Shown one piece after another: positions 16,505 through 26,114 of a stretch of DNA of 64,000 nt. The translations under genes were made by a program, and so were the position numbers. Position 1 is the stretch's first letter. The number at the start of each line of letters is the position of its first letter. The notes below the pieces were generated by a model, which searched no databases, was not told the origin of the DNA, and worked only from the letters and a program-made list of their open reading frames with translations. The DNA is from Oceanospirillum sediminis. Lineage in GTDB: Bacteria > Pseudomonadota > Gammaproteobacteria > Pseudomonadales > Halomonadaceae. The stretch is from positions 201,266 through 265,265 of the forward strand of contig NZ_JACJFM010000003.1 of assembly GCF_014164585.1 (NCBI RefSeq). The letters are read 5' to 3'.

Positions 16505-16999
16505 ATGTCTGCCCAGAAACAGCTTTTTCTTCTGCGTGATTTTACCAGCCAGGACCATAATCAACTGTGGCAGGAAGCCCTGTATCTGAAGCCCGGTCAG
16601 GATGAGCAATCCCCCCAGCCTGTTGTGCCTTTACTGGGTTGGGTAACAGCAGGCCAGCCGATGGATATCTGTGAAAGTCAGGAAAAGATCGCTATCCCGC
16701 CACAGCTGGTAAAAAAGAATACCTATGCCCTGAAAGTCCGGGGTGACTCTATGATCGAAGCCAATATCCATGATGGCGATATCATCATTATTGAGCAGCG
16801 TCAGAGTGTTGAGAATGGCGAGACCTGCGTGGTCATGATCAACAATCAGTATGTCACCCTGAAGCGTCTTTATATTGATCGGTCCGGGGTGCGGCTGGAC
16901 CCGGCTAACAGCGATATGGCATCGATTTACCTGCGTAACGAAGATGTGCAGGTGCTGGGTATCGTAATGGGGCTGAAGCGTCGGCATCCACTACAGTGA
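16505..16999 (+). CDS. LexA/UmuD-like S24 peptidase without DNA-binding domain
   Basis: 164 residues. The C-terminal S24 fold is complete: YALKVRGDSMIEANIHDGD with the catalytic Ser in GDSM, and YVTLKRLYI with the catalytic Lys. A self-cleavage site fits LLGWVTAGQP (Ala-Gly bond) near residue 47. There is no HTH in the ~40-residue N-terminus, so it resembles UmuD rather than LexA, though it is longer than UmuD (about 140). No umuC/DNA polymerase V gene follows; the next gene is a chemoreceptor. SOS box upstream, CAGGAG before ATG 16505. It could be a UmuD paralogue serving a polymerase encoded elsewhere, or a regulator sensing RecA filaments. Confidence 0.8.
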   Translation: MSAQKQLFLLRDFTSQDHNQLWQEALYLKPGQDEQSPQPVVPLLGWVTAGQPMDICESQEKIAIPPQLVKKNTYALKVRGDSMIEANIHDGDIIIIEQRQSVENGETCVVMINNQYVTLKRLYIDRSGVRLDPANSDMASIYLRNEDVQVLGIVMGLKRRHPLQ

Positions 17000-17064
17000 T
17001 GTTCTGATGATATCCGCAGGATATCGGCATTATATACCGTGATAAAAGTTTGGCTGATATCAAA

Positions 17065-17090
17065 CTGAACATTGAGGGTTCAGCGTTTTT
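17065..17090 (+). terminator. Rho-independent terminator after the S24 peptidase gene
   Basis: Stem CTGAAC / GTTCAG with a 7-base loop, followed by CG and five T residues. Lies 66 bases after the stop codon. Confidence 0.6.
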
Positions 17091-17258
17091 CATGCTCCTG
17101 TGTGCTCCTAAAGTCTCAATGCTCCGAAAGAGACTTATCAATATCCCGCCAGTTGTCTGAATATTTACTCCATGGATGGTGAGAGCTGACTGCCGGATAA
17201 CGGTCAGAATGCCCGGGCACTGGCTATTAAAAAAATAATATTCAGGAGCTGAAGATTC

Positions 17259-19145
17259 ATGAACATCAACTTGTCACTCAGGCACAAGCTGATCCTGATT
17301 GTTCTGGTAACAATCACCGGATTTGCGCTGATGGGCCTTTACAGTGCATCCACCCTCACCGGGCAAGGACAGTCTGCCCGCTATCAATCCGATATAAACC
17401 AGGCAGCCAGTGAAGCCAGTCGACTGCAGGCCCGATTACTGTTGCTGGATAAACTCCGGGATAGTGCTCTGGTGGAAGAGCAGAAAAAAGCCCGGGATCT
17501 GCTGAATCAACTGAATCAGAGCTCTGCATATCAGCTGGATAGCATTGCTCAGCGAGTGCAGAATCCCAAAGCGTCACAGATGCTGCAGCCAGTGCAGCGA
17601 CAATTGCCGGGCTATCTGCAGATGCTGGAAAAAAGTCTGCAGCTGCAGCATGATCTGGGTAATGGTCAGAGCACAGGCGCTCTGGCTGGACTGAATCAGC
17701 AAACGGAACATCTGGCCGAGCGTTTATCAATCATGGATCGTTTTGCTTCCATGTTTAAGGAGGTCAGAACCGCTGAAAAAGCCTTTCTGCTGAATGCCTC
17801 TGAACATAACCATCAAACTTTGATACAGAAACTGAATGCCCTGAATAATCAGATCACAGTATTCAATTTCGACGATGTGTTTGCTGAAGATGTCAGTCGC
17901 TACCAGGCGGCACTGGAGCCGGTGGTTCAGCTGAGCCAGCAACAGGCTGTACTGAATAAACAGATTCAGGCTGCCCGGAACCGTATCATTCCGGCAGTAG
18001 AATCCGTTACAGATTACCTGATGAATACTCTGGTGGTATCTGCGCGGCAGGCAACGGAGCAGAGTCAGGAGCGGGCCTATCAGTCAATCCTGCTGGGCAG
18101 TGCACTGTTAGCGATACTGGTCAGTGGTATTGTCGCATCTGTCGCTGTGTCTATTGCCCGCAATATGAAGCAGGCATTGTCTGTACTGAATGATGTGGCT
18201 GCCGGTAATCTGACTCGGGAGTTTATGGCATCCACTAATCCGGAAGATGAGTTTAACCAGCTGGCTCAGGCCACGAATACCATGACGGGTAAAATGGGTG
18301 AACTGATTCGCCATATTCAGCGCAGTACCTCGACACTGAAGCAGATGTCAGAAGAGATGAATCTGTCGCAACAACAGATTCAGCAGGGCAGTGAAACCAT
18401 CAGTGATAAAAGTAATGCGATGGTGGCTGCGACTGAGCAGATCAGTGTTTCAGCAGAAGAAGTGGCTCAGAGTACCAGTCAGGTCAGTGAAGCCACCCGT
18501 GAAGCCTGGCAGGCTTCGCAATCCGGAGCAGGAATTATTTCACAGGCTCTGGATTCTCTGCGTGAAGTGGCCCGTAATGTGGATCAGACCAGTGATTCCG
18601 TCGCGCGTCTCGGGCAGCAGTCCAAAGAGATTGACACCGTGATTGAGCTGATTGAAGGCGTGGCAGAGCAAACCAACCTGCTGGCGCTGAATGCGGCCAT
18701 TGAAGCTGCGCGGGCTGGTGAGGCCGGACGGGGGTTTGCTGTCGTAGCAGATGAAGTACGTACCCTGGCTGAGCAGACAGTGATTGCGACCAGTAATATC
18801 ACAGAGCGCATTGAACAGATTCAGCAGGAAACCCGAAGCGTGGTATCAGCCATGGCGCTGAATCAGAAGCAGGTTGAGCAGGGACAGAGTTTCAGCCAAC
18901 AGGCTGAACAGGCGATTCAGCGTATTGAACAACAGACCTCTGAAGCGGCTGAGCAGGCCAGCGCCATTTATCAGGCAATCAGCGAAGTAGCGCAAACCAC
19001 AGCCCGTATGGCGCAGGATATGGATCGAATCGCCAGTGAGATTAACAGTAATCACCAGGCCAGTAACCGGATCAGAGAAAACACCCGGGCGATTGTCACT
19101 AAGGCTGAAGAGCTGGAAGGTCTGGCAGCCACTTTTACTGTCTGA
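17259..19145 (+). CDS. Methyl-accepting chemotaxis protein
   Basis: 628 residues. First membrane helix at about residues 9-30 ([20 protein letters not shown]), a periplasmic helical sensor of about 245 residues, second membrane helix near 277-298 ([20 protein letters not shown]), a HAMP domain to about 350, then the coiled-coil signalling domain with the conserved tip [21 protein letters not shown] and [18 protein letters not shown]. It signals to CheA/CheW. The sensor is rich in Gln and helical, like four-helix-bundle receptors; the ligand is unknown. GGAGCTGAAG precedes the start. Confidence 0.92.
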   Translation: MNINLSLRHKLILIVLVTITGFALMGLYSASTLTGQGQSARYQSDINQAASEASRLQARLLLLDKLRDSALVEEQKKARDLLNQLNQSSAYQLDSIAQRVQNPKASQMLQPVQRQLPGYLQMLEKSLQLQHDLGNGQSTGALAGLNQQTEHLAERLSIMDRFASMFKEVRTAEKAFLLNASEHNHQTLIQKLNALNNQITVFNFDDVFAEDVSRYQAALEPVVQLSQQQAVLNKQIQAARNRIIPAVESVTDYLMNTLVVSARQATEQSQERAYQSILLGSALLAILVSGIVASVAVSIARNMKQALSVLNDVAAGNLTREFMASTNPEDEFNQLAQATNTMTGKMGELIRHIQRSTSTLKQMSEEMNLSQQQIQQGSETISDKSNAMVAATEQISVSAEEVAQSTSQVSEATREAWQASQSGAGIISQALDSLREVARNVDQTSDSVARLGQQSKEIDTVIELIEGVAEQTNLLALNAAIEAARAGEAGRGFAVVADEVRTLAEQTVIATSNITERIEQIQQETRSVVSAMALNQKQVEQGQSFSQQAEQAIQRIEQQTSEAAEQASAIYQAISEVAQTTARMAQDMDRIASEINSNHQASNRIRENTRAIVTKAEELEGLAATFTV

Positions 19146-19161
19146 CTCTTTGATCTTTCTA

Positions 19162-19249
19162 GCCTCACGCTGTGATCTTACAGGCCTCACGTTGCGATCT
19201 TACAGACCTGGCACTGTGCTATTCCAGGTCTGGCGCTGTGATTTTTCAG
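19162..19249 (+). repeat. Four tandem 22-base imperfect repeats
   Basis: Units start at 19162, 19184, 19206 and 19228. The first two differ at two positions (GCCTCACGCTGTGATCTTAC then AG versus GCCTCACGTTGCGATCTTAC then AG); the third and fourth keep the CTGTG core and the terminal CAG. They begin 17 bases after the chemoreceptor stop and a partial fifth unit may follow. Function unknown. Confidence 0.75.
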
Positions 19250-19262
19250 GCTGGATAGCCTG

Positions 19263-19322
19263 ATGTGGGTATTTTATCTGTTGCGGTCTCCTGACGGCTG
19301 ATAGCAGGTAAAATATCCACAT
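19263..19322. other. Long hairpin in the intergenic region
   Basis: ATGTGGGTATTTTATCTG (19263-19280) pairs with CAGGTAAAATATCCACAT (19305-19322) at 16 of 18 positions around a 24-base loop. No T-run follows directly; it may still stop transcription from the chemoreceptor gene or act as an mRNA structure. Confidence 0.55.
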
Positions 19323-19448
19323 TCGCAGATGACTACCCAGTCTGATTTTTTATTATATTTTAAGTGTCTAATTAAACTATCTTAATCCCTTCCCTTCATA
19401 TCCTGGCCCGCTATACAATCGTGAAAACAGGAAAAACAGAGGCCTCCG

Positions 19449-20393
19449 GTGATTATCCGTAATAAGGACAAAATCCATTCTCCCGACACTATCAAGCAGC
19501 ACTTTGAAGGGTTGGGCTATATCTGCAGTGATGCCATTGCTACCTCGGTATATCTGGCATGTCATCTTCAAAAGCCGATCCTGGTTGAAGGCCCTCCGGG
19601 CGTGGGTAAAACAGAGTTAGCTAAAAAGGCATCAGAGCTGTTGTCAGCCCCTTTGATCCGTATGCAGTGTTATGAAGGCCTGGATGAGGCTAAGGCTCTG
19701 TATGAGTGGAAATACGGCAAGCAGCTGCTGTATACACAACTGTTAAAAGACCAGCTTGGCGATGTGATGCGAGGTGCTAAAGGTCTGGATGAATCTGTTA
19801 CCCGTTTGCATCAGTTCGGGGATATTTTTTATTCTGATGAGTTTCTTGAGCCCCGCCCATTACTGGAAGCGCTCAGAGCTGAAGATGGCGCGATTCTGCT
19901 AATTGACGAAATTGATAAAGCGGATCAGGAGTTTGAAGCTTTTCTGCTGGAGCTGCTATCGGATTATCAGATCTCTATTCCGGAGCTGGGTACCATCAAA
20001 GCGAAGTCCAGTCCTATTGTCTTTCTGACCAGTAATAATACCCGTGAACTGAGTGATGCCCTGAAACGACGCTGCCTGCATCTGTATATTCCGTTCCCGT
20101 GCAAAGAGATTGAGCAAAAAATTATCACCGCTCAGGTGCCGGAACTGAATGAACAGCTGAAGCAGCAATTGGTCGCCTTTATCGGTGAACTCAGAGATAT
20201 GGCACTGAAAAAAGTCCCGGCGGTCAGTGAAACCATCGACTGGGCGCGCGCTTTATTGCTGCTGAATGTGGATAACCTGGATCACGACTGGATCAAAAAC
20301 ACATTGAATCTGCTGCTGAAATTTCAGGATGATATCGAAGCGGTTGAACCTGAAATCAACAATCTGCTTAAAGCCGTGGCTAAGCAGGTTTAA
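19449..20393 (+). CDS. MoxR-type AAA+ ATPase (CoxD-like)
   Basis: 314 residues from a GTG. Walker A GPPGVGKTELAKKA near residue 48, Walker B AILLIDEIDKAD near 155, sensor region FLTSNNTRELSDALKRRC. MoxR ATPases act as chaperones that load cofactors or assemble complexes together with a VWA-domain partner. The partner gene follows 64 bases downstream. In CO-dehydrogenase clusters the same pair is CoxD/CoxE, but no molybdenum hydroxylase is in this window, so the client is unknown. Confidence 0.88.
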   Translation: MIIRNKDKIHSPDTIKQHFEGLGYICSDAIATSVYLACHLQKPILVEGPPGVGKTELAKKASELLSAPLIRMQCYEGLDEAKALYEWKYGKQLLYTQLLKDQLGDVMRGAKGLDESVTRLHQFGDIFYSDEFLEPRPLLEALRAEDGAILLIDEIDKADQEFEAFLLELLSDYQISIPELGTIKAKSSPIVFLTSNNTRELSDALKRRCLHLYIPFPCKEIEQKIITAQVPELNEQLKQQLVAFIGELRDMALKKVPAVSETIDWARALLLLNVDNLDHDWIKNTLNLLLKFQDDIEAVEPEINNLLKAVAKQV

Positions 20394-20457
20394 TCCTCTG
20401 GCATTTTGTGTTTAACACTCCGGTGCAAAGGATGAATTCAGCAACAGGCGTCAGAAC

Positions 20458-21873
20458 ATGCAGAAAGTATTAGGTGATTTTATCCATGCCCTGCGGCAGG
20501 CGGGGTTACCCATCTCATCTGCTGAAACGCTGGATGCTTTAAAAGCGGCTCAGTTAACAGGCATTGAGAATGGTCCGCTGCTCAGACAGGCACTGGGCAT
20601 GACGCTGAGTAAGCGGTTGGAGCACCGTCTGATTCATGATCAGATGTTTGATCAGTATTTTAATGCCTATGAGCATCTGGAGCAGTCAGATGACCCGAAT
20701 CTTTCGGCATCAGATAAGCCTCAGCCTGCAGGCAGACCTGAGGCCGCACCGGCAACGGTTGATAACAGAGCCGCTGCTGATGCTGCCGGAGCAATAAACT
20801 CACCGTTAGCCCGGCAACTTTCTCCATTAGCTCAGCAGCTGATGGGCGGAGATATGTCCGCGATGCAAGTGATGATTGCCAGTGCCGGGACCGGTGCCGG
20901 AGCTCAGCAGATTACGTTTAATACTCAGATTCCTGTGGTGACGTACCGGGTAATGCAGGCACTGGGGGGCAGTGAGCTGCAGCAGGATCTGGCTGCCATG
21001 GCCAAAGATGACGAGAACAGTGCACTGGTGCAGCTGTTACGGCAACGAAGGACGCAATTACAGCAGCAGATACGGGACTATGTGGAACAACAGTATCTGT
21101 TATTTAACCAGAATGAAGCCCTCAGGCTGCGGGAGGACAAGCTGCAAAAGATCCGGCTGACCAATATTGACCTCAGCAATTATAAACTGATGGGAGAGCT
21201 GGTACGTAAGGCGGCGAAGCGGCTGGCCAGTATGCATAGCCGAAGACGGCGCATGACCCGTCGAGGTTTGCTGGATGTCCGGCGCACTATTGCAGCCAAT
21301 GCCGCTTACGATGGTTTCTTATTTCACACTAAATGGAAATCAACCCGGATTGAAAGACCTGAAGTGATAGTGATTTGTGATGTCAGTGGTTCTGTCAGTC
21401 AGGTCGCGCGCTTTTTATTACTGTTTTTATACTGTTTACAGGATGTGTTACCCCGGGTCCGTTCATTTGTCTTCTCCTCTGAAATGGCTGAAGTCACTGA
21501 ATTGTTCGCCAGTAAAGATATGGATGAAGCCCTGGCCGACGTGCTGAAACGCTGGGGGAATGCCCCCACCCATTATGGTAAAGCGCTGGCAGACTTTGAG
21601 CAGATGGCTCTGACCGATATCGATAATAAAACCACTGTGATTATGCTGGGAGATGCCCGTAATAATAATGAAGATGGCAACATTCCTGTCTGGCAGAAAG
21701 TCTACCGGCAAAGCCAGCGTGTGCTCTGGCTAAACCCGGAGGGCTCGCTGAGCTGGGATACCGGTGATTCCATTATGAATCAATATGCACCTTACTGTTC
21801 CCATATTGAAACCTGTAACTCTCTGCGTGATCTGAATCGCATTCTGGGCTCTGAGCTGAAGCGTAATACCTGA
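20458..21873 (+). CDS. VWA-domain protein (CoxE-like), MoxR partner
   Basis: 471 residues. The C-terminal von Willebrand A domain has the MIDAS motif in VIVICDVSGSVSQ (DxSxS), with later metal-ligand region NAPTHYGKAL and VIMLGDARNN. The N-terminal half is helical with a low-complexity Ala/Pro-rich stretch (about residues 85-115). The organisation matches CoxE/YehP-like partners of MoxR ATPases. Predicted cytoplasmic, metal-dependent adaptor for complex maturation. Ends immediately before a 10-base-pair hairpin. Confidence 0.85.
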   Translation: MQKVLGDFIHALRQAGLPISSAETLDALKAAQLTGIENGPLLRQALGMTLSKRLEHRLIHDQMFDQYFNAYEHLEQSDDPNLSASDKPQPAGRPEAAPATVDNRAAADAAGAINSPLARQLSPLAQQLMGGDMSAMQVMIASAGTGAGAQQITFNTQIPVVTYRVMQALGGSELQQDLAAMAKDDENSALVQLLRQRRTQLQQQIRDYVEQQYLLFNQNEALRLREDKLQKIRLTNIDLSNYKLMGELVRKAAKRLASMHSRRRRMTRRGLLDVRRTIAANAAYDGFLFHTKWKSTRIERPEVIVICDVSGSVSQVARFLLLFLYCLQDVLPRVRSFVFSSEMAEVTELFASKDMDEALADVLKRWGNAPTHYGKALADFEQMALTDIDNKTTVIMLGDARNNNEDGNIPVWQKVYRQSQRVLWLNPEGSLSWDTGDSIMNQYAPYCSHIETCNSLRDLNRILGSELKRNT

Positions 21874-21874
21874 A

Positions 21875-21900
21875 TGCAAGGGAGATAAACCTCCCTTGCA
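21875..21900 (+). terminator. Perfect hairpin after the VWA gene
   Basis: TGCAAGGGAG / CTCCCTTGCA with a 6-base loop, starting just after the stop codon. There is no U-tract, so it may be a transcript-end stabiliser rather than a strict terminator. Confidence 0.5.
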
Positions 21901-21985
21901 GGCATTATCGTGTTGAACAGATTGCGTTCCGGTGTGACGCTCATAATTGATAAAGCATCTGATCTTAAGGCATGACTTTTCTATC

Positions 21986-22011
21986 ATCCGAATAAATCAA
22001 TCGGATAGGGG
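21986..22011. promoter_or_regulatory. Candidate AraC-regulator site before the siderophore transporter genes
   Basis: Contains ATCCGA and TCGGAT as an inverted repeat and ends in AATCGGATAGGGG, a 13-base string found identically at 33822-33834 in the receptor/biosynthesis intergenic region. YbtA in Yersinia binds repeated sites before the transporter, receptor and biosynthetic promoters, which fits this distribution. Confidence 0.5.
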
Positions 22012-22145
22012 GGCTGTCTGCCGGATGTGAGTAGTACGACCCTGAAAGCTTCATTAATTTGGCGGGCTGTTTTAACCCGTATAAGTGCAGGCCTGTCATG
22101 GCGACACTTATCGTTTTGCCCCCATTGCAGAAGGAAGTTTCGGGC

Positions 22146-24008
22146 ATGGCTGAATTTGAGGATAAGGCGGGCTGGCGTACGCTCTGGTTTTTGATTGACA
22201 GACAGCGAACACGTCTGGCTCTGGCGTTTGCATTTACCCTGGTGGCTGCGACGATGGAACTGGTGCCGTTCTGGCTTCTGGCCCAGGGGGCACAGGCCGT
22301 ACTGGGTTTTATTGATCAGCAAAGCACGACAACAGAGATGGCTGAAACTTTTTATCAGCTGGCACTCTGGATGGCAGCAGCGCTGGTATTAAAGACGCTG
22401 ATTTATGGCATAGCCTATTTTCTTAGCCACCAGGCTGCTTTTTTTACTCTGGCTCATACCCGAAGAATACTGGTTACTCGTCTGGCCTGGGCACCTTTAC
22501 ACTGGATTCAGAGTTATCACTCGGGTCAGTTAAAACAGATGGTGTTGCAGGATGTCGATAAAATTGAAAATCTGATTGCACACCATACGGTAGAAGTTTC
22601 GGTTTCTCTGTTGACTCCTCTGCTAATCACTTTTTATCTGTTCTGGATTGACTGGCGTCTGGCTGTGGCAGCTTTACTGGTCGCACCTCTGGCGATTATC
22701 TGTTCCATGTTATTTATGCGTGATATGGATTCCATGCAGGATCAGTATCATCAGGTTGCCGTTAGCCTGAATAAAACGACTGTCGAGTACCTGCGCAATA
22801 TTCCGGTAATGAAGCTGTTTCGTCAGGATGCCAGACGTTTTTCTGCCATGGTGCAGCACTCTCAGCATTATTACAGCCTGGTCGAAGCGCTGACTCGGTT
22901 AACCGTTCCCAGGTGGGCATTATTTACCAGTTTGCTGGGGGCTAATATGTTACTGGTACTGCCTGCTGGTGGTTTTCTGTTGCTGCATAATGAGATCGCT
23001 CTGACGGATCTGATTCTGGCGATTTTGCTCTGCGGCGGTATGTTACGCCCTCTGCTGAAAATCAGTCATTTCTTTACCGATAGCCGGGAAGTGCTGGCGA
23101 GTGTACGCCGCCTTAATCCTGTACTGAATGCTGACAATAGTGCTGAACATGCTCAACAGGCCGAAGGTGCTGATCCTGTATCCAGCAGAGAAGAAGGCAT
23201 TGATGTTGAGCTGAGCAGGGTTCGTTTCAGCTACGACAAGACCCTGATCATTCCTGAAATGGATCTGACTCTGCCAGCAGGCAGCACAACAGTGATGACC
23301 GGCGCATCGGGTAGTGGTAAGTCGACCCTGGCCCAGCTGATCGCTGGTTTATTAATGCCGGAACAAGGTCAGGTTACCATCAATGGCAGAGCTGTCACGG
23401 ACCTGAGTAACGAGCAAAGAGCAAGCCTGGTTGCAGTGGCAACTCAGGATGCCTTTCTGTTCAAAGGAACGATCAGAGACAACCTGATGCTGGCCAGAGA
23501 TACAGTGCAGGAGCATGACATGGAACTGGCGATTAAGGTGGCTCAGGCTGAGCACCTGATTCAGCAATTGCCTGACGGTTATGACACCAGGGTTAATGAG
23601 CAGGGGACACGTTTATCCGGTGGTGAGCGTCAGCGGCTGGCGCTGGCCAGAGCGCTGCTGGCAGATACTCCGGTACTGGTTCTGGATGAAGCGACAGCCT
23701 TTGCAGATAACCTGACTCAGCAGGCATTCTACCGTGATCTGCAGGAACACTATCCGGATAAAACCGTACTGATCATTGCGCATCGCCTGGCAGGTATGGA
23801 GTTTGCCGATCAGATTATTGTTCTTCACAAAGGCCATATACAGGATGCAGGCAGTCATACTGAGCTGATACAGCGAAATGCTTACTACCAGAAAATATGG
23901 CAGTTACAGCGTGATAGTCACCACTGGACCCTGCAAGACGATCAGGCCTGTGAGAGCAGAAAAAGGAGTGATGTAACAGAAGGAGAAACAACATGCCTGC
24001 AGATCTGA
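22146..24008 (+). CDS. ABC transporter (fused permease-ATPase), YbtP-like siderophore transporter
   Basis: 620 residues. Six membrane helices in the first 320 residues, then an ATPase: Walker A GASGSGKST, signature LSGGERQRLALARALL, Walker B LVLDEATAF, switch IIAHRLAG. It forms a heterodimer with the next gene product (16-base overlap). In yersiniabactin loci the YbtP/YbtQ pair of exporter-fold proteins imports the ferric siderophore through the inner membrane; IrtAB is a second example. ATG 22146 has AAGGAAG eight bases before it and is chosen over an upstream start at 22059. Direction of transport cannot be read from sequence, since the fold is that of exporters. Confidence 0.85.
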   Translation: MAEFEDKAGWRTLWFLIDRQRTRLALAFAFTLVAATMELVPFWLLAQGAQAVLGFIDQQSTTTEMAETFYQLALWMAAALVLKTLIYGIAYFLSHQAAFFTLAHTRRILVTRLAWAPLHWIQSYHSGQLKQMVLQDVDKIENLIAHHTVEVSVSLLTPLLITFYLFWIDWRLAVAALLVAPLAIICSMLFMRDMDSMQDQYHQVAVSLNKTTVEYLRNIPVMKLFRQDARRFSAMVQHSQHYYSLVEALTRLTVPRWALFTSLLGANMLLVLPAGGFLLLHNEIALTDLILAILLCGGMLRPLLKISHFFTDSREVLASVRRLNPVLNADNSAEHAQQAEGADPVSSREEGIDVELSRVRFSYDKTLIIPEMDLTLPAGSTTVMTGASGSGKSTLAQLIAGLLMPEQGQVTINGRAVTDLSNEQRASLVAVATQDAFLFKGTIRDNLMLARDTVQEHDMELAIKVAQAEHLIQQLPDGYDTRVNEQGTRLSGGERQRLALARALLADTPVLVLDEATAFADNLTQQAFYRDLQEHYPDKTVLIIAHRLAGMEFADQIIVLHKGHIQDAGSHTELIQRNAYYQKIWQLQRDSHHWTLQDDQACESRKRSDVTEGETTCLQI

Positions 24009-25795
24009 AGTCATCAATGGATAGTAGTATATTCCGTATTATTGTTCGGGTCATACACAGCAGTGGGCGTTCTCCCGGTTTGTTTTTATCTGGCCTGAGC
24101 TGGCGAATACTGGAACGTATACTGGACCTGTTACCTTTGCTGGCTGTTTTTTTCTGGTTGCAGAATATCCTGTTATCAAAGGGAGACAATGACGAAGCGG
24201 AAGCCTCAATTCTATGGCTGGCTGGTACATTGTTATTGATTTTTCTGATTCAGTTAGTGGCGGCCTGGAAAGGACAAAGGAACAGCTTTCTGGGTGGTTA
24301 TCGTATTATGGCGGGCTACCGTGAACAGCTACTGGATCGTGTGCACCAGTTACCTCTGGGCGTACTGGCAGAATATCGTACCGGACAGCTGGCGGATATG
24401 ATGACGGATGATATCCAGCGCATTGAGAATATTTTTACTCATCAGGTCGTTGAGTTACTGACCTCTCTGCTCGTGCCACTGCTGTTATTTATTGCTTTGT
24501 TATGGGTTGACTGGCATCTGGCTATAGGATTGATGGCTGGTTTTCCTCTGGCATTGTTATTTCTTCAGCTCAGTCGCAATCTGTTTATTCGTGTTAGTCA
24601 GGCTAAGCAGGATGCGTTGCGGTATACCTCAGGCATGGTCGTTGAATATGTAACCGGCCTGCGTACTTTTCGTCTGTTCAACAAAGCGGGTGTCTGGCTG
24701 AAGCGGCTTTATCTGCAGTTCGACCATATCACCCGAACCAGTATCGGCGTTGAGATCTGGGGGGCAGGGCCTGTGGTGTTGTATCGATTACTGACAGAGC
24801 TTGGTCTGGTGGCATTTCTGACACTGGCCGCTATGCAGATAGCGGGGATGACTCCGGCACAGGATCAGACCGAATTACTGTCTTTATTGCTATTTATACT
24901 ACTGGCTTATCGCATGTTAGGGCCGTTACTGGAAATGGCGGAGCACCTGGCAGTGTTGCGCTTTACCGTGCAGAGTGAGCAGAAATTACAGCAACTTTAC
25001 CAGCGTAAACCTCTGTCTGAGCCCGGCTCTGCAGAAATACCCCGTAATAATGATCTTATTGTGCAGGATCTGTCTTTTGGTTACGACAATGAATCCCTGA
25101 TACTGGATCAGCTGAATTTCAGAGTACCAGAGAACAGCATGACGGCAATTGTCGGGCCTTCCGGTTCAGGCAAAAGTACATTGATGGGTCTGCTGGCTCG
25201 TTTTTATGACCCTCAGCAGGGATCTGTCAGTTTAGGCGGGAGTGATTTAAAAGCATTAGGCAGTGAGCAGTTATATCAGAAAGTCAGTATGGTATTTCAG
25301 CAGGTTCAGTTATTCGATGGCACTATCGCAGACAATATCAGAATTGGGCGACCAGATGCATCTGAACAACAGATCAGGGAAGCCTGTAAAGCGGCCTGGT
25401 GTGATGACTTTATCAGCAAACTGCCTGAGGGCTATAACACCCGAATTGGAGAAGGAGGTTCCTGTCTGTCAGGGGGAGAAAGACAGCGTTTATCGATTGC
25501 CAGGGCCTTATTGAAAGATGCGCCGGTATTGTTGCTGGATGAAGCGACTGCTTCTGTTGATACCGAAACCCAGTACCATATTCAGCGGGCCCTGAGCCGT
25601 CTGGCACAGGGGAGGACTGTCATTATGATTGCCCACCGTCTGAGTACCATTCGCCATGCCAGTCAGATCATTGTGCTGGATCAGGGGAAAATCGTGCAGA
25701 AAGGCAGGCATGATGAACTTCTGGCCTGTGAGGGGATGTACCGAACATTATGGCAGGCCCAGGAAGGCCAGCACCAGAGCTCTGCAGCCTCGTAA
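23993..25795 (+). CDS. ABC transporter (fused permease-ATPase), YbtQ-like siderophore transporter
   Basis: 600 residues with an N-terminal six-helix membrane domain and C-terminal ATPase: GPSGSGKST, MVFQQVQLFDG, LSGGERQRLSIARALL, LLLDEATASVDTE, MIAHRLSTIR. Partner of the YbtP-like protein; AGAAGGAG precedes the start, which lies inside the end of the previous gene. The pair sits 5' of the AraC regulator and PPTase genes at one edge of the siderophore locus. Confidence 0.85.
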   Translation: MPADLKSSMDSSIFRIIVRVIHSSGRSPGLFLSGLSWRILERILDLLPLLAVFFWLQNILLSKGDNDEAEASILWLAGTLLLIFLIQLVAAWKGQRNSFLGGYRIMAGYREQLLDRVHQLPLGVLAEYRTGQLADMMTDDIQRIENIFTHQVVELLTSLLVPLLLFIALLWVDWHLAIGLMAGFPLALLFLQLSRNLFIRVSQAKQDALRYTSGMVVEYVTGLRTFRLFNKAGVWLKRLYLQFDHITRTSIGVEIWGAGPVVLYRLLTELGLVAFLTLAAMQIAGMTPAQDQTELLSLLLFILLAYRMLGPLLEMAEHLAVLRFTVQSEQKLQQLYQRKPLSEPGSAEIPRNNDLIVQDLSFGYDNESLILDQLNFRVPENSMTAIVGPSGSGKSTLMGLLARFYDPQQGSVSLGGSDLKALGSEQLYQKVSMVFQQVQLFDGTIADNIRIGRPDASEQQIREACKAAWCDDFISKLPEGYNTRIGEGGSCLSGGERQRLSIARALLKDAPVLLLDEATASVDTETQYHIQRALSRLAQGRTVIMIAHRLSTIRHASQIIVLDQGKIVQKGRHDELLACEGMYRTLWQAQEGQHQSSAAS

Positions 25796-26114
25796 ACTCT
25801 GCTCTGCCTGGTTCAGTCATCCGTCATGTGTGGCTGAGTTCATATCAGTGCTCTGGTTACTCCTGGCCAGAGCCTGTTCCATCAATAGGTATTAGCTTCC
25901 GATACTCTGATCTGCATAGTATCTCTTTAGTTACAAAATGAGAATAAATATCATTTGCGAAAAAGATTTGACTTGTTAAGATAAGCAGGCAATAACACTT
26001 CCTGTCATTTTCCGAAGCCACTGAAAATGCCTGCAGCAAAACCTCTGCTTTTTCATGGAATAGATTCAGGAAGTGCTGACTCTGGCACGTTATATAAGGA
26101 GAAGTGAGGTGACT
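25796..26114 (+). other. Intergenic region before the AraC-type regulator
   Basis: About 320 bases without a convincing gene. It contains a Fur box (25939-25953) and AT-rich promoter-like sequence. Nothing else recognisable. Confidence 0.5.
25939..25953. promoter_or_regulatory. Fur box before the AraC-type regulator gene
   Basis: TGAGAATAAATATCA matches the 7-1-7 Fur consensus TGATAAT-N-ATTATCA at 12 of 14 defined positions. It lies about 160 bases before the regulator start and should repress it when iron is plentiful. Confidence 0.75.

Noticed and set aside
19162..19249. CRISPR array
   Set aside because: The 22-base units are directly contiguous with no unique spacers, and no cas genes are present.
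19449..21873. CO-dehydrogenase (cox) gene cluster
   Set aside because: Only the CoxD/CoxE-like pair is present; no CoxL/M/S genes lie nearby.
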